A DNA stretch of 64,000 nucleotides, from assembly GCA_050485405.1 (NCBI GenBank), contig JBJHBI010000016.1, positions 1 through 64,000 of the forward strand, read 5' to 3'. The first letter of the stretch is position 1. Each line of letters opens with the position of its first letter. This document shows positions 54,102 through 62,633 of the stretch, one piece after another. The translations under genes and the position numbers were made by a program. Origin of the DNA: Saliniramus sp050485405. GTDB lineage: Bacteria > Pseudomonadota > Alphaproteobacteria > Rhizobiales > Beijerinckiaceae. The notes under the pieces are model-generated. The model ran no database searches, was not told where the DNA came from, and saw nothing but the letters and a program-made list of their open reading frames with translations.

Positions 54102-54129
54102 ATTATAAATACATCCAGTATTATTTCAA
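54102..54129 (-). promoter_or_regulatory. Near-consensus sigma-70 promoter for the HECGH gene
   Basis: On the minus strand, TTGAAA (54129-54124), a 16-bp spacer and a perfect TATAAT (54107-54102). This is unusual strength for this high-G+C genome. The implied start point is near 54095, giving a leader of about 105 bases. Confidence 0.7.
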
Positions 54130-54183
54130 GAGTGGCACCGCGCCGGCGGCGCGATGCGCATCCTTGCCCGCCTCGCCGATTGA

Positions 54184-55425
54184 TCAGGCGCGGTGATGAA
54201 CGGCGGCCTCGCCGGCCTGGACGATACCCTGCTTCATCACCAGCGAGAGACGCTGCGGCAGCCCCGACATGACGGCGATGTCGCGCAGCGGATCGCCCGC
54301 AAAGGCGATCAGATCGGCGCTGTATCCCGGGGCGATGCGACCGATGCGATCCTCCATGTTCAAGAGACGCGCACCATTCACCGTGGCACAGCGCAGGATC
54401 TCCGCCGCCGGCATGACCTCCGCACGCAGGACGAACTCGTCGAGCTGGCGGCGATGCATCACGCCGAGGAGATCGGTGCCGTAGGCCATCGGCACACCGA
54501 GGCGATAGGCGGCCTCGACGGCACGGATACCGGCATCGAGAACGATGTCGATCTTCGCCGCGAGGCTCTCCGGCAGCCCGGCCGCCACCCCCTCGTCCGC
54601 GAGTGCGCGATAGGTGGAGAGCGTGGGCACGAGGAAGGCGCCCCGCTCCTTCATCAGGGTGAGGCTCGCCTCGTCGGCGAGGTTGCCGTGTTCGATGGAG
54701 CGCACGCCGTTGCGCACGCAGCGCTCGATCGCCCGCGCCGTATAGGCATGAGCGACGACGTAGCGATTGGCCATCAGCGCCTCGTCGACGACGGCGGCGA
54801 TCTCGGCCTCGGAATACTGGTCGGAGTCGATACGGTCGGTCGGTGACGAGACCCCGCCATTGGCCATGATCTTGACGTGATGCGCGCCCCTGCGCAATTC
54901 GTCGCGGGCGGCGGCGCGAACGGCATCGACACCGTCGCAGCGGCGCCCGAGACTGGGAACGGTATAGGCCTCGTCACGCAGATCCTCGCCCGGGCCGCGC
55001 ATGTCGCCGTGGCCTCCCGTCGGGGTCAGCGCCTTGCCGCCGAAAGCGATGCGCGGTCCGACGAACAGCCCGTCCTCGACCGCCTTCGCCAGACCGAAAT
55101 CACACCCGCCGACATCGCGCACGGTGGTGAAACCGCGCTGCGTCATCTCGCGCAGGGTCCGCGAGGCCCGCGCGGCGACCTCGAAAGGCGATTGCCGTTC
55201 GATGGCCGAGAAATCCGCCGTATGGGCGATCACATGCACGTGGGAATCGATCAGCCCCGGCATCACGGTGGCTCCGGCCACGTCGATCCGCCGTGCATCG
55301 GCCAGAGCAGGCGGCGTGCGCGCGAGTTCGCGAATGGTGCCGTCCTCGATCACGATATGCGCCTCGTCGATATAAGCACCCGCGTCGACATCGAGGATAT
55401 TCGCGTTCGAGATGATCGTGAGCAT
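54184..55425 (-). CDS. Amidohydrolase superfamily protein (imidazolonepropionase-like/Xaa-Pro-dipeptidase-like)
   Basis: A 413-residue metal-dependent hydrolase. Metal ligands are His62/His64 in DSHVHV, the bridging Lys185 in HVKIMANGG, His226 in VAHAYT, His246 in IEHGN and Asp318 in YGTDLL, all as expected for the binuclear type. These enzymes often cleave cyclic or peptide amides. ATG 55425 follows GGAAGGGCC. It is divergent from a DctP-type TRAP operon, which suggests that the TRAP system imports its substrate, but this is inference. Confidence 0.9.
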   Translation of the reverse strand: MLTIISNANILDVDAGAYIDEAHIVIEDGTIRELARTPPALADARRIDVAGATVMPGLIDSHVHVIAHTADFSAIERQSPFEVAARASRTLREMTQRGFTTVRDVGGCDFGLAKAVEDGLFVGPRIAFGGKALTPTGGHGDMRGPGEDLRDEAYTVPSLGRRCDGVDAVRAAARDELRRGAHHVKIMANGGVSSPTDRIDSDQYSEAEIAAVVDEALMANRYVVAHAYTARAIERCVRNGVRSIEHGNLADEASLTLMKERGAFLVPTLSTYRALADEGVAAGLPESLAAKIDIVLDAGIRAVEAAYRLGVPMAYGTDLLGVMHRRQLDEFVLRAEVMPAAEILRCATVNGARLLNMEDRIGRIAPGYSADLIAFAGDPLRDIAVMSGLPQRLSLVMKQGIVQAGEAAVHHRA

Positions 55426-55524
55426 GCGGCCCTTCCTTCCTACGGCGCGCCTTCTCGCGGCGCATTCACAAAGCCGATTACCCGGCCAGGCCAAGGATAG
55501 GATGCGACACAAAAACCGTCAATC

Positions 55525-55538
55525 TTGTTGGCAAACAA
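55525..55538. promoter_or_regulatory. Operator-like palindrome TTGTTGGCAAACAA
   Basis: Twelve of fourteen bases are palindromic around the centre. The site lies between two divergent genes whose cluster includes a TetR gene, so it is a candidate operator for that regulator. Confidence 0.5.
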
Positions 55539-55588
55539 CTGCTTATTTCATCACAGCAATTATTTCACGCAATATAAAAACAGTCAGG

Positions 55589-55617
55589 CTTGACGGTGAA
55601 TGGCGAGTGCGCATAGG
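55589..55617 (+). promoter_or_regulatory. Candidate sigma-70 promoter for dctP
   Basis: TTGACG at 55589-55594, a 17-bp spacer, and ATAGGC at 55612-55617. The -35 matches at 5 of 6 positions; the -10 is weak. It would start transcription near 55624. Confidence 0.4.
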
Positions 55618-55755
55618 CTCTGTTCCAGCGCGGGGAAACGGGCTACCGCTGCGGTAGACCGAGCGCAGACCGGAGCGCCGGCGGCCCTCGGGGACGTCCC
55701 GCGCCGCCGGATACGCCATCGAAAGACGGCATTCGAAGAAAGAGGGAGCAGGCTG

Positions 55756-56910
55756 ATGACGGGGAACGAGCTTATGAAGGCCGCGATCGGGGGCGTCGCC
55801 CTCGCCGCACTCACACTGGGAAGCGCAACACTGGGAAGCGCACAGGCCCAGACGACATTCACCACCACCGCGTTCTACGACCAGAACCACCCGCTGTCCC
55901 ATTACGGCTATGTGGAATGGGGCGACATGCTGGTCGAATTGTCGGACGGCGCGTTGCAGCCGGAATTCTTCGCCGGCACGGTGCTCCTGGCTCCGCGCGC
56001 CGCGCTGCAGGGGATCCGCGACGGCGTCGTGCAGGTCGCCCACCACGCCGCCGTGTTCACCCCCTCGGAACTGCCCGTCGCCAACGCGGTGCAGGAACTC
56101 GGTTTCAACTTCTCCGATCCGATCGTCGGCATCTTCGCGGTGGCCGATTTCTCGATCAACAACCCGACCCAGCAGGCGGAATGGGAGGAGAGCGGCGTCG
56201 TCTATCTCGGCGCCTACAACACCCCCGCCTACATCATCTTCTGCCGCGAGCCGGTGCGTAATCTCGAAGAGATGCAGGGCAAGCGTATCCGCACCGCCGG
56301 CTCCACGGTTTCGCGCTGGGTCGAGAGCGTCGGCGGCGTGCCGGTGAACGTGCCTTCGAGCGAGATGTATACGGGTCTCGAACGCGGCACGCTGGATTGC
56401 GCCTCGAATGCGCCGAACGATCTCGTCGACCGTTCGCTCTACGAGGTCGCCGATCACACCACGCTCGTCCCGACGGGTATGTACTGGGCCGGTCCGCATT
56501 GGGGCGCCAACCCGGAATTCTGGGCGGGGCTTTCCGTCGATGAGCGGCGCTGGATGATGGAAGCGACTGCCCGTTCCATGGCGCGGATGAATATCGGCTA
56601 CATCGCCGCGAGCGAGCGCGCCCTGGAGGAAGCAGCGGCACGTGGCCATGAGATCCACGAACCCGAAGCCGACATGATGGCCTCCATCGACGAGTTCCGG
56701 GAGCGGGCGCTCACCAGCGTCTACGAGACCGCCGAGACCACCTATGGCCTCTCGAACGGCCCCGAGGTGATCGACGACTTCATCGCCACCGTGGCGAAGT
56801 GGGAGGAACTCCTCGCCGATGTCGATCGCACCGACGAGAACGCGCTGACGGCCATCGCCCTGCGCGAGATCTACGACAAGCTGGACCCGGAGACATACGG
56901 CGTTTACTGA
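55756..56910 (+). CDS. TRAP transporter substrate-binding protein, DctP type
   Basis: A 384-residue periplasmic binding protein. The signal peptide (about residues 7-30) is encoded over a duplicated 15-bp repeat. The mature protein follows the DctP pattern: NHPLSHYGYVEWGDML, VQVAHHAAVFTPSELP, the Arg-containing MQGKRIRTAGSTVSRWVESVGGVPVNVPSSEMYTGLERGTLDC (in part) and DHTTLVPTGMYWAG. The GKRIRTAG Arg region is typical for carboxylate binding. The solute is unknown. ATG 55756 is preceded by AGGGAGCAGGCTG. Confidence 0.94.
   Translation: MTGNELMKAAIGGVALAALTLGSATLGSAQAQTTFTTTAFYDQNHPLSHYGYVEWGDMLVELSDGALQPEFFAGTVLLAPRAALQGIRDGVVQVAHHAAVFTPSELPVANAVQELGFNFSDPIVGIFAVADFSINNPTQQAEWEESGVVYLGAYNTPAYIIFCREPVRNLEEMQGKRIRTAGSTVSRWVESVGGVPVNVPSSEMYTGLERGTLDCASNAPNDLVDRSLYEVADHTTLVPTGMYWAGPHWGANPEFWAGLSVDERRWMMEATARSMARMNIGYIAASERALEEAAARGHEIHEPEADMMASIDEFRERALTSVYETAETTYGLSNGPEVIDDFIATVAKWEELLADVDRTDENALTAIALREIYDKLDPETYGVY
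55813..55842. repeat. Exact 15-bp tandem duplication in the DctP signal peptide
   Basis: ACACTGGGAAGCGCA occurs at 55813-55827 and immediately again at 55828-55842, duplicating TLGSA in the signal sequence. The frame is preserved. Confidence 0.92.
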
Positions 56911-56981
56911 TGCCGCGGGTGCCGCGTTGCGAGGCCCGCATCGCGGCACCCCTTTCCGGAAATCGAACGGGATCTCAGGTG

Positions 56982-57713
56982 ATGCAGCACAAGGTCGGCG
57001 GCACTGCGAGCGGGCGAGGCGAGCGGCGGAAACCGGCGCGTACGAGGGCGCCACGCACCCAGGCCGAGCGTTCGGCGAGCACGCGCGAGAAGATCCTCAC
57101 CGTCACCATCGACCTTCTGTACGAACAAGGCCTGCGCGACACTTCCACGGTGGATATCGCCAATGCGGCGGGTGTCTCGCGCGGGGCGCTGCTGCACCAT
57201 TATCCGACCAAGGAAGAGCTCCTGAAGGAGGCCTTGCGCTATCTGCTTCATGCGGAGATCGACAGCATCCGCGCGATGGCGCTGGAGATCGACGACGGGC
57301 GCCTCGACACGGACGGGCTGTTCGAGGCGCTGTGGGAGAAGTTTTCCGGGCGGCTGTTCATGGTGACGCTCGAATACGTCACCGCCTCGCGCACCGATCC
57401 GGCGATCCGCGCGGCCCTGCAACCGGTCGCCTACGAGTTCAACGCCTCCCTCGACGAGATCTGGGAGCTCTTCTTCACCGAGAGCGCCGTCGCACCGGGC
57501 GAGCGCCGCAAGGCCCTCACCGCGACGCTGTGCTTCATGCGCGGCATGGGCACGCAGAAGGTCTGGCGCGAAGATCCCAAATTCTTCGCCGACATGCTGG
57601 ATTTCTGGAAGACGATCATCCGCTCCTCGATCGGCCTCGAACGCAAGAGCGAGAGCGAAGACGGGCGGGAAGATGTGCGGGAAGACGGGCGGCACGGCGC
57701 CCGGGGAGGCTGA
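56982..57713 (+). CDS. TetR family regulator
   Basis: A regulator of about 243 residues. After a basic N-terminal extension (about 30 residues), the TetR HTH spans ILTVTIDLLYEQGLRDTSTVDIANAAGVSRGALLHHYPTKEELL (in part), and a helical ligand-binding domain follows. The start is uncertain: ATG 56982, or ATG 56910 overlapping the dctP stop by one base. It is embedded between dctP and dctQ and probably regulates the operon; the palindrome at 55525 is a possible operator. Confidence 0.88.
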   Translation: MQHKVGGTASGRGERRKPARTRAPRTQAERSASTREKILTVTIDLLYEQGLRDTSTVDIANAAGVSRGALLHHYPTKEELLKEALRYLLHAEIDSIRAMALEIDDGRLDTDGLFEALWEKFSGRLFMVTLEYVTASRTDPAIRAALQPVAYEFNASLDEIWELFFTESAVAPGERRKALTATLCFMRGMGTQKVWREDPKFFADMLDFWKTIIRSSIGLERKSESEDGREDVREDGRHGARGG

Positions 57714-57715
57714 GG

Positions 57716-58213
57716 ATGCTCACGCGCATCGAAAAGGGCATGGATCTTGTCGCAAAGGCGTTGCTCGCGCTGGGTTGCGTCTTCCTCGCCCTGATGATGC
57801 TCCACGTCACCGCCGACGTGACGATGCGCTACGTCCTGAACCGGCCGATCACGGGCACCCCGGAAACCGTCGCCTATTACTACATGGTCTTCGCCGTCTT
57901 CCTGCCCCTCGCCTTCGTCGAGCGGCGCGGGGAGCATATCCGCGTCGATCTGTTCACGCAGATGATGCCGCACGGGCTGCAACTCGCGCTCTATCTGGTC
58001 GCATGCGGTCTCGGGCTGATCTTCTTCGGCATGGTCGGGTATCAGAGCTATCTCGACGCGCTGCGCGCGACCACGCGCGGCGAGACGATCATGTCGAATT
58101 TTCTTTTCTACATCTGGCCGGCACGCTGGGCCCTGCCAATCGGCTTCGGCGGGATCATGCTCGCCATTCTCGTCAACATGATCAGGGCGTTGCGCCTGCG
58201 GCGCGCACTCTGA
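57716..58213 (+). CDS. TRAP transporter small permease, DctQ type
   Basis: A 165-residue protein with four transmembrane helices, of the DctQ family: LMMLHVTADVTMRYVLNRPITGTPE in part of helix 1 and the loop, and VERRGEHIRVDLFT in the second loop, both diagnostic. ATG 57716 lies 2 bp after the TetR stop, with GAGGCTGAGG upstream. It forms the membrane complex with the large subunit that follows. Confidence 0.93.
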   Translation: MLTRIEKGMDLVAKALLALGCVFLALMMLHVTADVTMRYVLNRPITGTPETVAYYYMVFAVFLPLAFVERRGEHIRVDLFTQMMPHGLQLALYLVACGLGLIFFGMVGYQSYLDALRATTRGETIMSNFLFYIWPARWALPIGFGGIMLAILVNMIRALRLRRAL

Positions 58214-58255
58214 CGATCGGCCTGCCCCGCTGACGGGCGCGCCCGCTTTCTGGAC

Positions 58256-59575
58256 ATGCAAGCGATGAGCAACCTCGAAATCGGCGTCATGGGCATCTTC
58301 GCGACGCTCGGTCTGATCGCGATCCGCGTGCCGATCGGAATCGCGCTCGGGCTCGTCTCGATCGCCGGTATCACCTTGATCACCAATGCGCGCGTCGCCT
58401 GGGGCGTGATCTCCGCCACACCGTTCGATTTCGTCGGGGACTGGTCGCTCTCCGCCGCGCCGATGTTCCTGCTCATGGGCTACATCGCCACGGCGACGGG
58501 GCTGACGAACGGCCTGTTCAACGCCATGCGCATCATGCTCGCGCGCCTGCCCGGCGGTCTGGCCGTCGCGAGTGTCGGGGCTTGCGCGCTGTTCGCCTCC
58601 GCCTCCGGTTCGAGCGTCGCGACCTCGGCGGCGATGTCGCGCATCGCGGTACCGGAAATGCTGCGCTACAACTACGACAAGGGCCTCGCCACCGGCGTGA
58701 TCGCCGCCTCGGGCACGCTCGGATCGCTGATCCCGCCGAGCGTCCTGCTCGTGCTCTACGGGGTCTACGCGCAGGTCTCCGTGGGCCAGCTCTTCATGGC
58801 GGGCGTGATCCCCGGCATACTCTCCGCGCTCATCTATATGGGCATGATCATGACGCGGGTGAAGTTCAATCCCGCTCTGGCCGGAAGCTTCGAGCAGCGC
58901 TTCACGCGCGCGCAGAAGATCGCGGCATTGAAGGATATCTGGCCGCTGCCGCTGCTGATCGCATCGGTGATCGGCGGGATATTCCTCGGCATCTTCTCGC
59001 CGACGGAGGCCGGCGCGCTCGGCGCGTTCATCGCCTTCCTGATCGCGCTCGTGCGTGGGCGGGTGAACTGGGAGAGCATGCGCGAGGCCTTCACCAATAC
59101 GGCGGTGAGCACGACGAGCATCTTCATCATCCTGATCGGCTCGGTACTGTTCACCCGCTTCCTCGCCTTTTCCGGCGTGCCAGCGGCCTTCTCCGACATG
59201 ATGCTCGGCATCTCCGACAATCCGCTCTGGATCCTGCTCGCCGTCGTGGTGATCTTCCTGATCCTGGGCATGTTCATCGATTCGATCGGCCTGCTGCTGC
59301 TCACCCTGCCGCTCCTGCTGCCGCTCGTGAACGGTGCCGGCATGGACCTGATCTGGTTCGGCATCATCGCGATCAAGCTGCTCGAGATCGGCCTCGTGAC
59401 GCCACCGGTGGGGCTCAACGTCTATGTCATCAAGGGCGCACTCGGGGATCAGGTCAGCCTGACGCGGATCTTCGCCGGCGTCGGCTGGTTCGTCGGCATG
59501 GACGCCGTGACCCTGATCCTGCTCATCGCCTTTCCGGCGCTGGTGCTCTGGCTTCCGGGGATCATGTTCACCTGA
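58256..59575 (+). CDS. TRAP transporter large permease, DctM type
   Basis: A 439-residue permease with 12 helices. Family markers are FASASGSSVATSAAMSRIAVPEM (in part), GTLGSLIPPSVLLVLYGVYAQVSVGQLFMAG (in part), GMFIDSIGLLLLTLPLLLPLV (in part) and LEIGLVTPPVGLNVYVIKG. It performs Na+-coupled solute import with DctQ and the binding protein. It starts 42 bp after dctQ. An alternative start at ATG 58265 (MSNLEIG) is as likely. Confidence 0.95.
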   Translation: MQAMSNLEIGVMGIFATLGLIAIRVPIGIALGLVSIAGITLITNARVAWGVISATPFDFVGDWSLSAAPMFLLMGYIATATGLTNGLFNAMRIMLARLPGGLAVASVGACALFASASGSSVATSAAMSRIAVPEMLRYNYDKGLATGVIAASGTLGSLIPPSVLLVLYGVYAQVSVGQLFMAGVIPGILSALIYMGMIMTRVKFNPALAGSFEQRFTRAQKIAALKDIWPLPLLIASVIGGIFLGIFSPTEAGALGAFIAFLIALVRGRVNWESMREAFTNTAVSTTSIFIILIGSVLFTRFLAFSGVPAAFSDMMLGISDNPLWILLAVVVIFLILGMFIDSIGLLLLTLPLLLPLVNGAGMDLIWFGIIAIKLLEIGLVTPPVGLNVYVIKGALGDQVSLTRIFAGVGWFVGMDAVTLILLIAFPALVLWLPGIMFT

Positions 59576-59718
59576 ATCGGCCGTAGCGCGGGGCAATTTT
59601 TGCTTTCATTGCCGGCACATGGATTACCGCTTGCGCGAAGCCGCGCGAGCGTTCAAGAACCGCCCTGCAACGCGCGTCTCACGACGTGCGGATCGATCAT
59701 ACGCGGATCCTCCAGGCC

Positions 59719-60567
59719 ATGACGAAGAGCCACATTCTCACCCTCTCCTGCCCCGACCGGATCGGCATCGTCGCCGCCGTCGCCGGCTTTCTCGCCAGTC
59801 GCGAGGGCAATATCCTGGAGAGCGCGCAATACAACGACCCGGAGACCGGGCGTTTCTTCATGCGGGTGCGCTTCGAGATCGCACAGGATGTCGATGCCCT
59901 GCGAGCGGGCTTCGCCGAGAGCGTCGCCGAATCCTTTGCGATGGAATGGCAGATCACCGGCGCCGATTATCGCCCGCGCGTCTTGCTGATGGTGTCGAAA
60001 TTCGGCCATTGCCTCAACGACCTGCTCTATCGCTACGGCTCCGGGCTGCTGCCTGCGGAGGTGGCTGCGGTCGTATCCAACCATCGCGATTTCTACCGGC
60101 TCGCCGCGAGCTACGACGTCCCCTTCCACCACCTGCCCGTGAGCGCCGCCACCAAGGCCGAGCAGGAGAGCAAGCTGCGCGAGCTGATCGCCGATCAGGA
60201 TATCGATCTCGTCGTGCTCGCCCGCTACATGCAGGTGCTGTCGCCGCAATTCTGCGCTTCGATGCCGGGGCGGATCATCAATATCCACCATTCCTTCCTG
60301 CCGAGCTTCAAGGGCGCCGCGCCCTATACCCAGGCCCATACGCGCGGCGTGAAGCTCATCGGCGCCACGGCGCATTACGTCACCGCCGATCTCGACGAGG
60401 GCCCCATCATCGAGCAGGACGTCACCCGCGTCGACCACACGATGAGCGCCGACGAACTGATGGCGGCGGGGCGCGACGTCGAATGCTCGGTCCTCGCCCG
60501 CGCCGTGCGCTACCACCTCGAATACCGCGTGCTGCTCAACGGCTCACGGACCGTGGTTTTCCGCTGA
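59719..60567 (+). CDS. purU: Formyltetrahydrofolate deformylase
   Basis: A 282-residue enzyme that hydrolyses 10-formyl-THF to formate and THF, balancing one-carbon pools. An N-terminal ACT domain (about residues 3-80, LSCPDRIGIVAAVAGFLASREGNI in part) is followed by a formyltransferase-like domain with the INIHHSFLPSF His loop and the TADLDEGPIIEQD Asp loop, both catalytic. ATG 59719 is chosen; GTG 59686 would add 11 residues. The last 24 bp overlap the 3' end of the converging unknown gene. Confidence 0.94.
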   Translation: MTKSHILTLSCPDRIGIVAAVAGFLASREGNILESAQYNDPETGRFFMRVRFEIAQDVDALRAGFAESVAESFAMEWQITGADYRPRVLLMVSKFGHCLNDLLYRYGSGLLPAEVAAVVSNHRDFYRLAASYDVPFHHLPVSAATKAEQESKLRELIADQDIDLVVLARYMQVLSPQFCASMPGRIINIHHSFLPSFKGAAPYTQAHTRGVKLIGATAHYVTADLDEGPIIEQDVTRVDHTMSADELMAAGRDVECSVLARAVRYHLEYRVLLNGSRTVVFR

Positions 60568-61872
60568 CCCCGCGAGCAATCCCCTCAGATTGGGCAGGAA
60601 GCGGTCGAGGAAGCGCGTCGTCGCCGGCATGAACCGGCTGCCGTGGTGGTAGATCGGGTCGAGCGAGGTGACGATCATGCGCCCCGGCGTCGAGACCCTG
60701 TCGTCATAGGCGATCGGGCGCCCGGCATCATCCACGACGAGCACCGTCGCGCCCTGCGGCGGCACGAACCAGCCGTGCAGATGCCAGGTGACGTCGCGAT
60801 CGACCATCCCCGCGAGGAGCGGATGCTCCGGCGCGGCGATGCGCACACCCAGATCCGCACCCGGCGTGAGCCACCACCAGAAATTCGTCTCCACCGGCGT
60901 GAAGGCGACGTTCGGGAGCCAGAGATCGCTGCGGCTCTCGCCCATGGCGACGACGGTTCCCCCCTCGGCGAGGTGCCGGGCGATCCGCGCGCGTTGCGCG
61001 ATCATCCGCACCGGCGGCGTGCGACAGGAGACGAGCAGGATATCGCGGGGCGTCAGCACGCCATCGATCGCCTCCGGTGTGACGACATCGTCGAAGATCT
61101 CGCGATAGCGCGCCCCTTCGAGCGCCTCGATCTGATAATAGGTCCCCGCATTGGTCGCGATCAGGTGCGAGCGAGCGCCGCGCTCTCCCGAGGCATCGAT
61201 GCGGGGCGCGTCACGGGCCGGCCAGCGACCGTCGGAACTGACGGCCCCCGTGCGGGGTTCGTCGCCGCTCACGCAATCCCCGCCCCCCGCCCAGGCGATG
61301 ATGTTCGCCCAGACGCGCTCGCCGATACCGTGCATCGTGGCGATCTGGGCGAGATCGTTGCCCGCATGGCTGAAGAACGCTCCGCCTCCGGGCCTGCGCC
61401 AGACCCAGTCCACGGGGATGTTGCGCGGATCGTAGGCATTGACCACGACGGCGCCGGGCGGAGGCGGATTCGAGCCTCGACCATAAAAGCCCGCCACGCC
61501 CTTGTTGGTCTCGAGACTCGCGACATCGACCCCGTTGAAGACCGGATGGGGGTTACGCGAAACGAGGGTGAAATCGCTGCGACGGGGCGCCGCCATGACT
61601 TCGTAGGGCATCAGACCATCGATGAGCGGGCGCATCACATGGCCGTTGAAGAACCAGCGCCCGCCGCGATCGAGAAAACGCTCCAGCACCGGGCGCAAAG
61701 CCATCGCCGCATCCTGATCGAAGAGCATGCCGGTCACGAGGCCGCGATGGCGCATCAGCACCGACTCCGTCAGATCGGCCTGGGCGAGCGGGGTCACCGC
61801 GCCGCTCGCCACCGCCGGGCGCAATGCCTGTGGGGGCTCCATGCCGCCGGGATGCAACCAGATGACACTCAT
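60544..61872 (-). CDS. Unrecognised two-module protein linked to an iron-type ABC importer
   Basis: A 442-residue protein with no signal peptide or membrane helix. Two stretches look alike: FLDRGGRWFFNGH (about residues 88-100) and HLAEGGTVVAMGE (about 309-321), each in an alternating hydrophobic context as in type 1 glutamine amidotransferase-like or ThuA-like folds. This is my inference. Other conserved-looking parts are GRGSNPPPPGAVVV, FFSHAGNDLAQIATMHGIG and TWHLHGWFVPPQGAT. ATG 61872 follows AGGAAAGGAAG and overlaps the ATPase stop (ATGA). It is the last gene of a coupled operon, so it probably serves the imported solute. Confidence 0.75.
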   Translation of the reverse strand: MSVIWLHPGGMEPPQALRPAVASGAVTPLAQADLTESVLMRHRGLVTGMLFDQDAAMALRPVLERFLDRGGRWFFNGHVMRPLIDGLMPYEVMAAPRRSDFTLVSRNPHPVFNGVDVASLETNKGVAGFYGRGSNPPPPGAVVVNAYDPRNIPVDWVWRRPGGGAFFSHAGNDLAQIATMHGIGERVWANIIAWAGGGDCVSGDEPRTGAVSSDGRWPARDAPRIDASGERGARSHLIATNAGTYYQIEALEGARYREIFDDVVTPEAIDGVLTPRDILLVSCRTPPVRMIAQRARIARHLAEGGTVVAMGESRSDLWLPNVAFTPVETNFWWWLTPGADLGVRIAAPEHPLLAGMVDRDVTWHLHGWFVPPQGATVLVVDDAGRPIAYDDRVSTPGRMIVTSLDPIYHHGSRFMPATTRFLDRFLPNLRGLLAGSAENHGP

Positions 61873-62633
61873 GCGACTTCCTTTCCTGCGAAGACGGGCA
61901 GCATGGCCTCGCGCGGGGCGTTTCGCCCATCGAGCGCGCCCATGCGCACCCAATGCATGGGCACGCCGTAGAGCCGGGTCATCAGATCCGGCGTGATCAT
62001 TTCCGCGACCGGCCCCTGTTCGATCGCACCATCGGGCATCATCAGGACGACCTCGTCAGCGACAGCGAGCGCGTGGTTGGGATCGTGGGTCGTGAACAGG
62101 ATGGCGCGCTCCCGGGCCCGCCCGAGACTTCCGATGAGACCGAGCGTGCGCGCCTGGTTACCGAGATCAAGCGCCGAGGTCGGCTCGTCGAGGACGAGAG
62201 CCGGCGACCCGGTGGCGAGAGCCCGGGCGATCAGCACCATCTGGCGCTGGCCGCCCGACATCCGGTCGTAACGGCGCTCGGCGAGATGGCAGGAACCGAC
62301 CTGGACGAGGGCGGCGCGGGCCACATCGGCATCCTCACCGTCCGGCTGACCGAACAGGCCGAGCCGCGCGGCACGGCCCATCGTCACCACCTCGAGCCCC
62401 GACAGCGGAACCTGCGAAGCGCCGTGCTGGGGCACGTAGCCGACGATCGGGGGCGCATGCCGCCTGCCCCGGCCGAGCTTCTGGAAGCCGAGGATCGCGC
62501 GCAGCAGGGTGGTCTTGCCGCGCCCGTTCGGCCCGAGGATCGCCGTCGTGCACCCGCTTTCGACATTGATCGTCAGAGCATCGAAGAGGCGCAGTTCGCC
62601 GAAGGAAAGCGTTGCATCGCTGATCCCGATCAT
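61869..62633 (-). CDS. ABC transporter ATP-binding protein (FecE/FepC type)
   Basis: A 254-residue ATPase. Walker A is GPNGRGKTT, the Q-loop VGYVPQHGA, the signature MSGGQRQMVLIARAL and Walker B ALVLDEPTSALD, with switch His in FTTHDPNHALAVADEVVLM (in part). The pattern GSCHLAERRYDRMSGGQ fits FecE-like importers of iron complexes or cobalamin. It starts inside the permease stop (ATGA at 62630-62633) and its own stop overlaps the downstream gene's start. A longer open frame to 63941 is an artefact of a shared frame. Confidence 0.93.
   Translation of the reverse strand: MIGISDATLSFGELRLFDALTINVESGCTTAILGPNGRGKTTLLRAILGFQKLGRGRRHAPPIVGYVPQHGASQVPLSGLEVVTMGRAARLGLFGQPDGEDADVARAALVQVGSCHLAERRYDRMSGGQRQMVLIARALATGSPALVLDEPTSALDLGNQARTLGLIGSLGRARERAILFTTHDPNHALAVADEVVLMMPDGAIEQGPVAEMITPDLMTRLYGVPMHWVRMGALDGRNAPREAMLPVFAGKEVA

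Larger units (their letters stand above)
55426..55755. other. 330-bp divergent control region (amidohydrolase/TRAP)
   Basis: Contains an operator-like palindrome (55525-55538), an AT-rich core (about 55540-55580), and a TTGACG promoter element facing dctP. No ORF fits in it. A short CTACCGCTGCGGTAG inverted repeat (about 55644-55658) lies in the dctP leader. Confidence 0.6.

Noticed and set aside
54090..54130. AT-rich patch as a possible replication or partition site.
   Set aside because: It is better explained by the near-consensus promoter; no DnaA-box or parS-like sequence was seen.
57431..59596. A 721-residue minus-strand open frame over TetR-dctQ-dctM.
   Set aside because: Antisense shadow with charged low-complexity translation.
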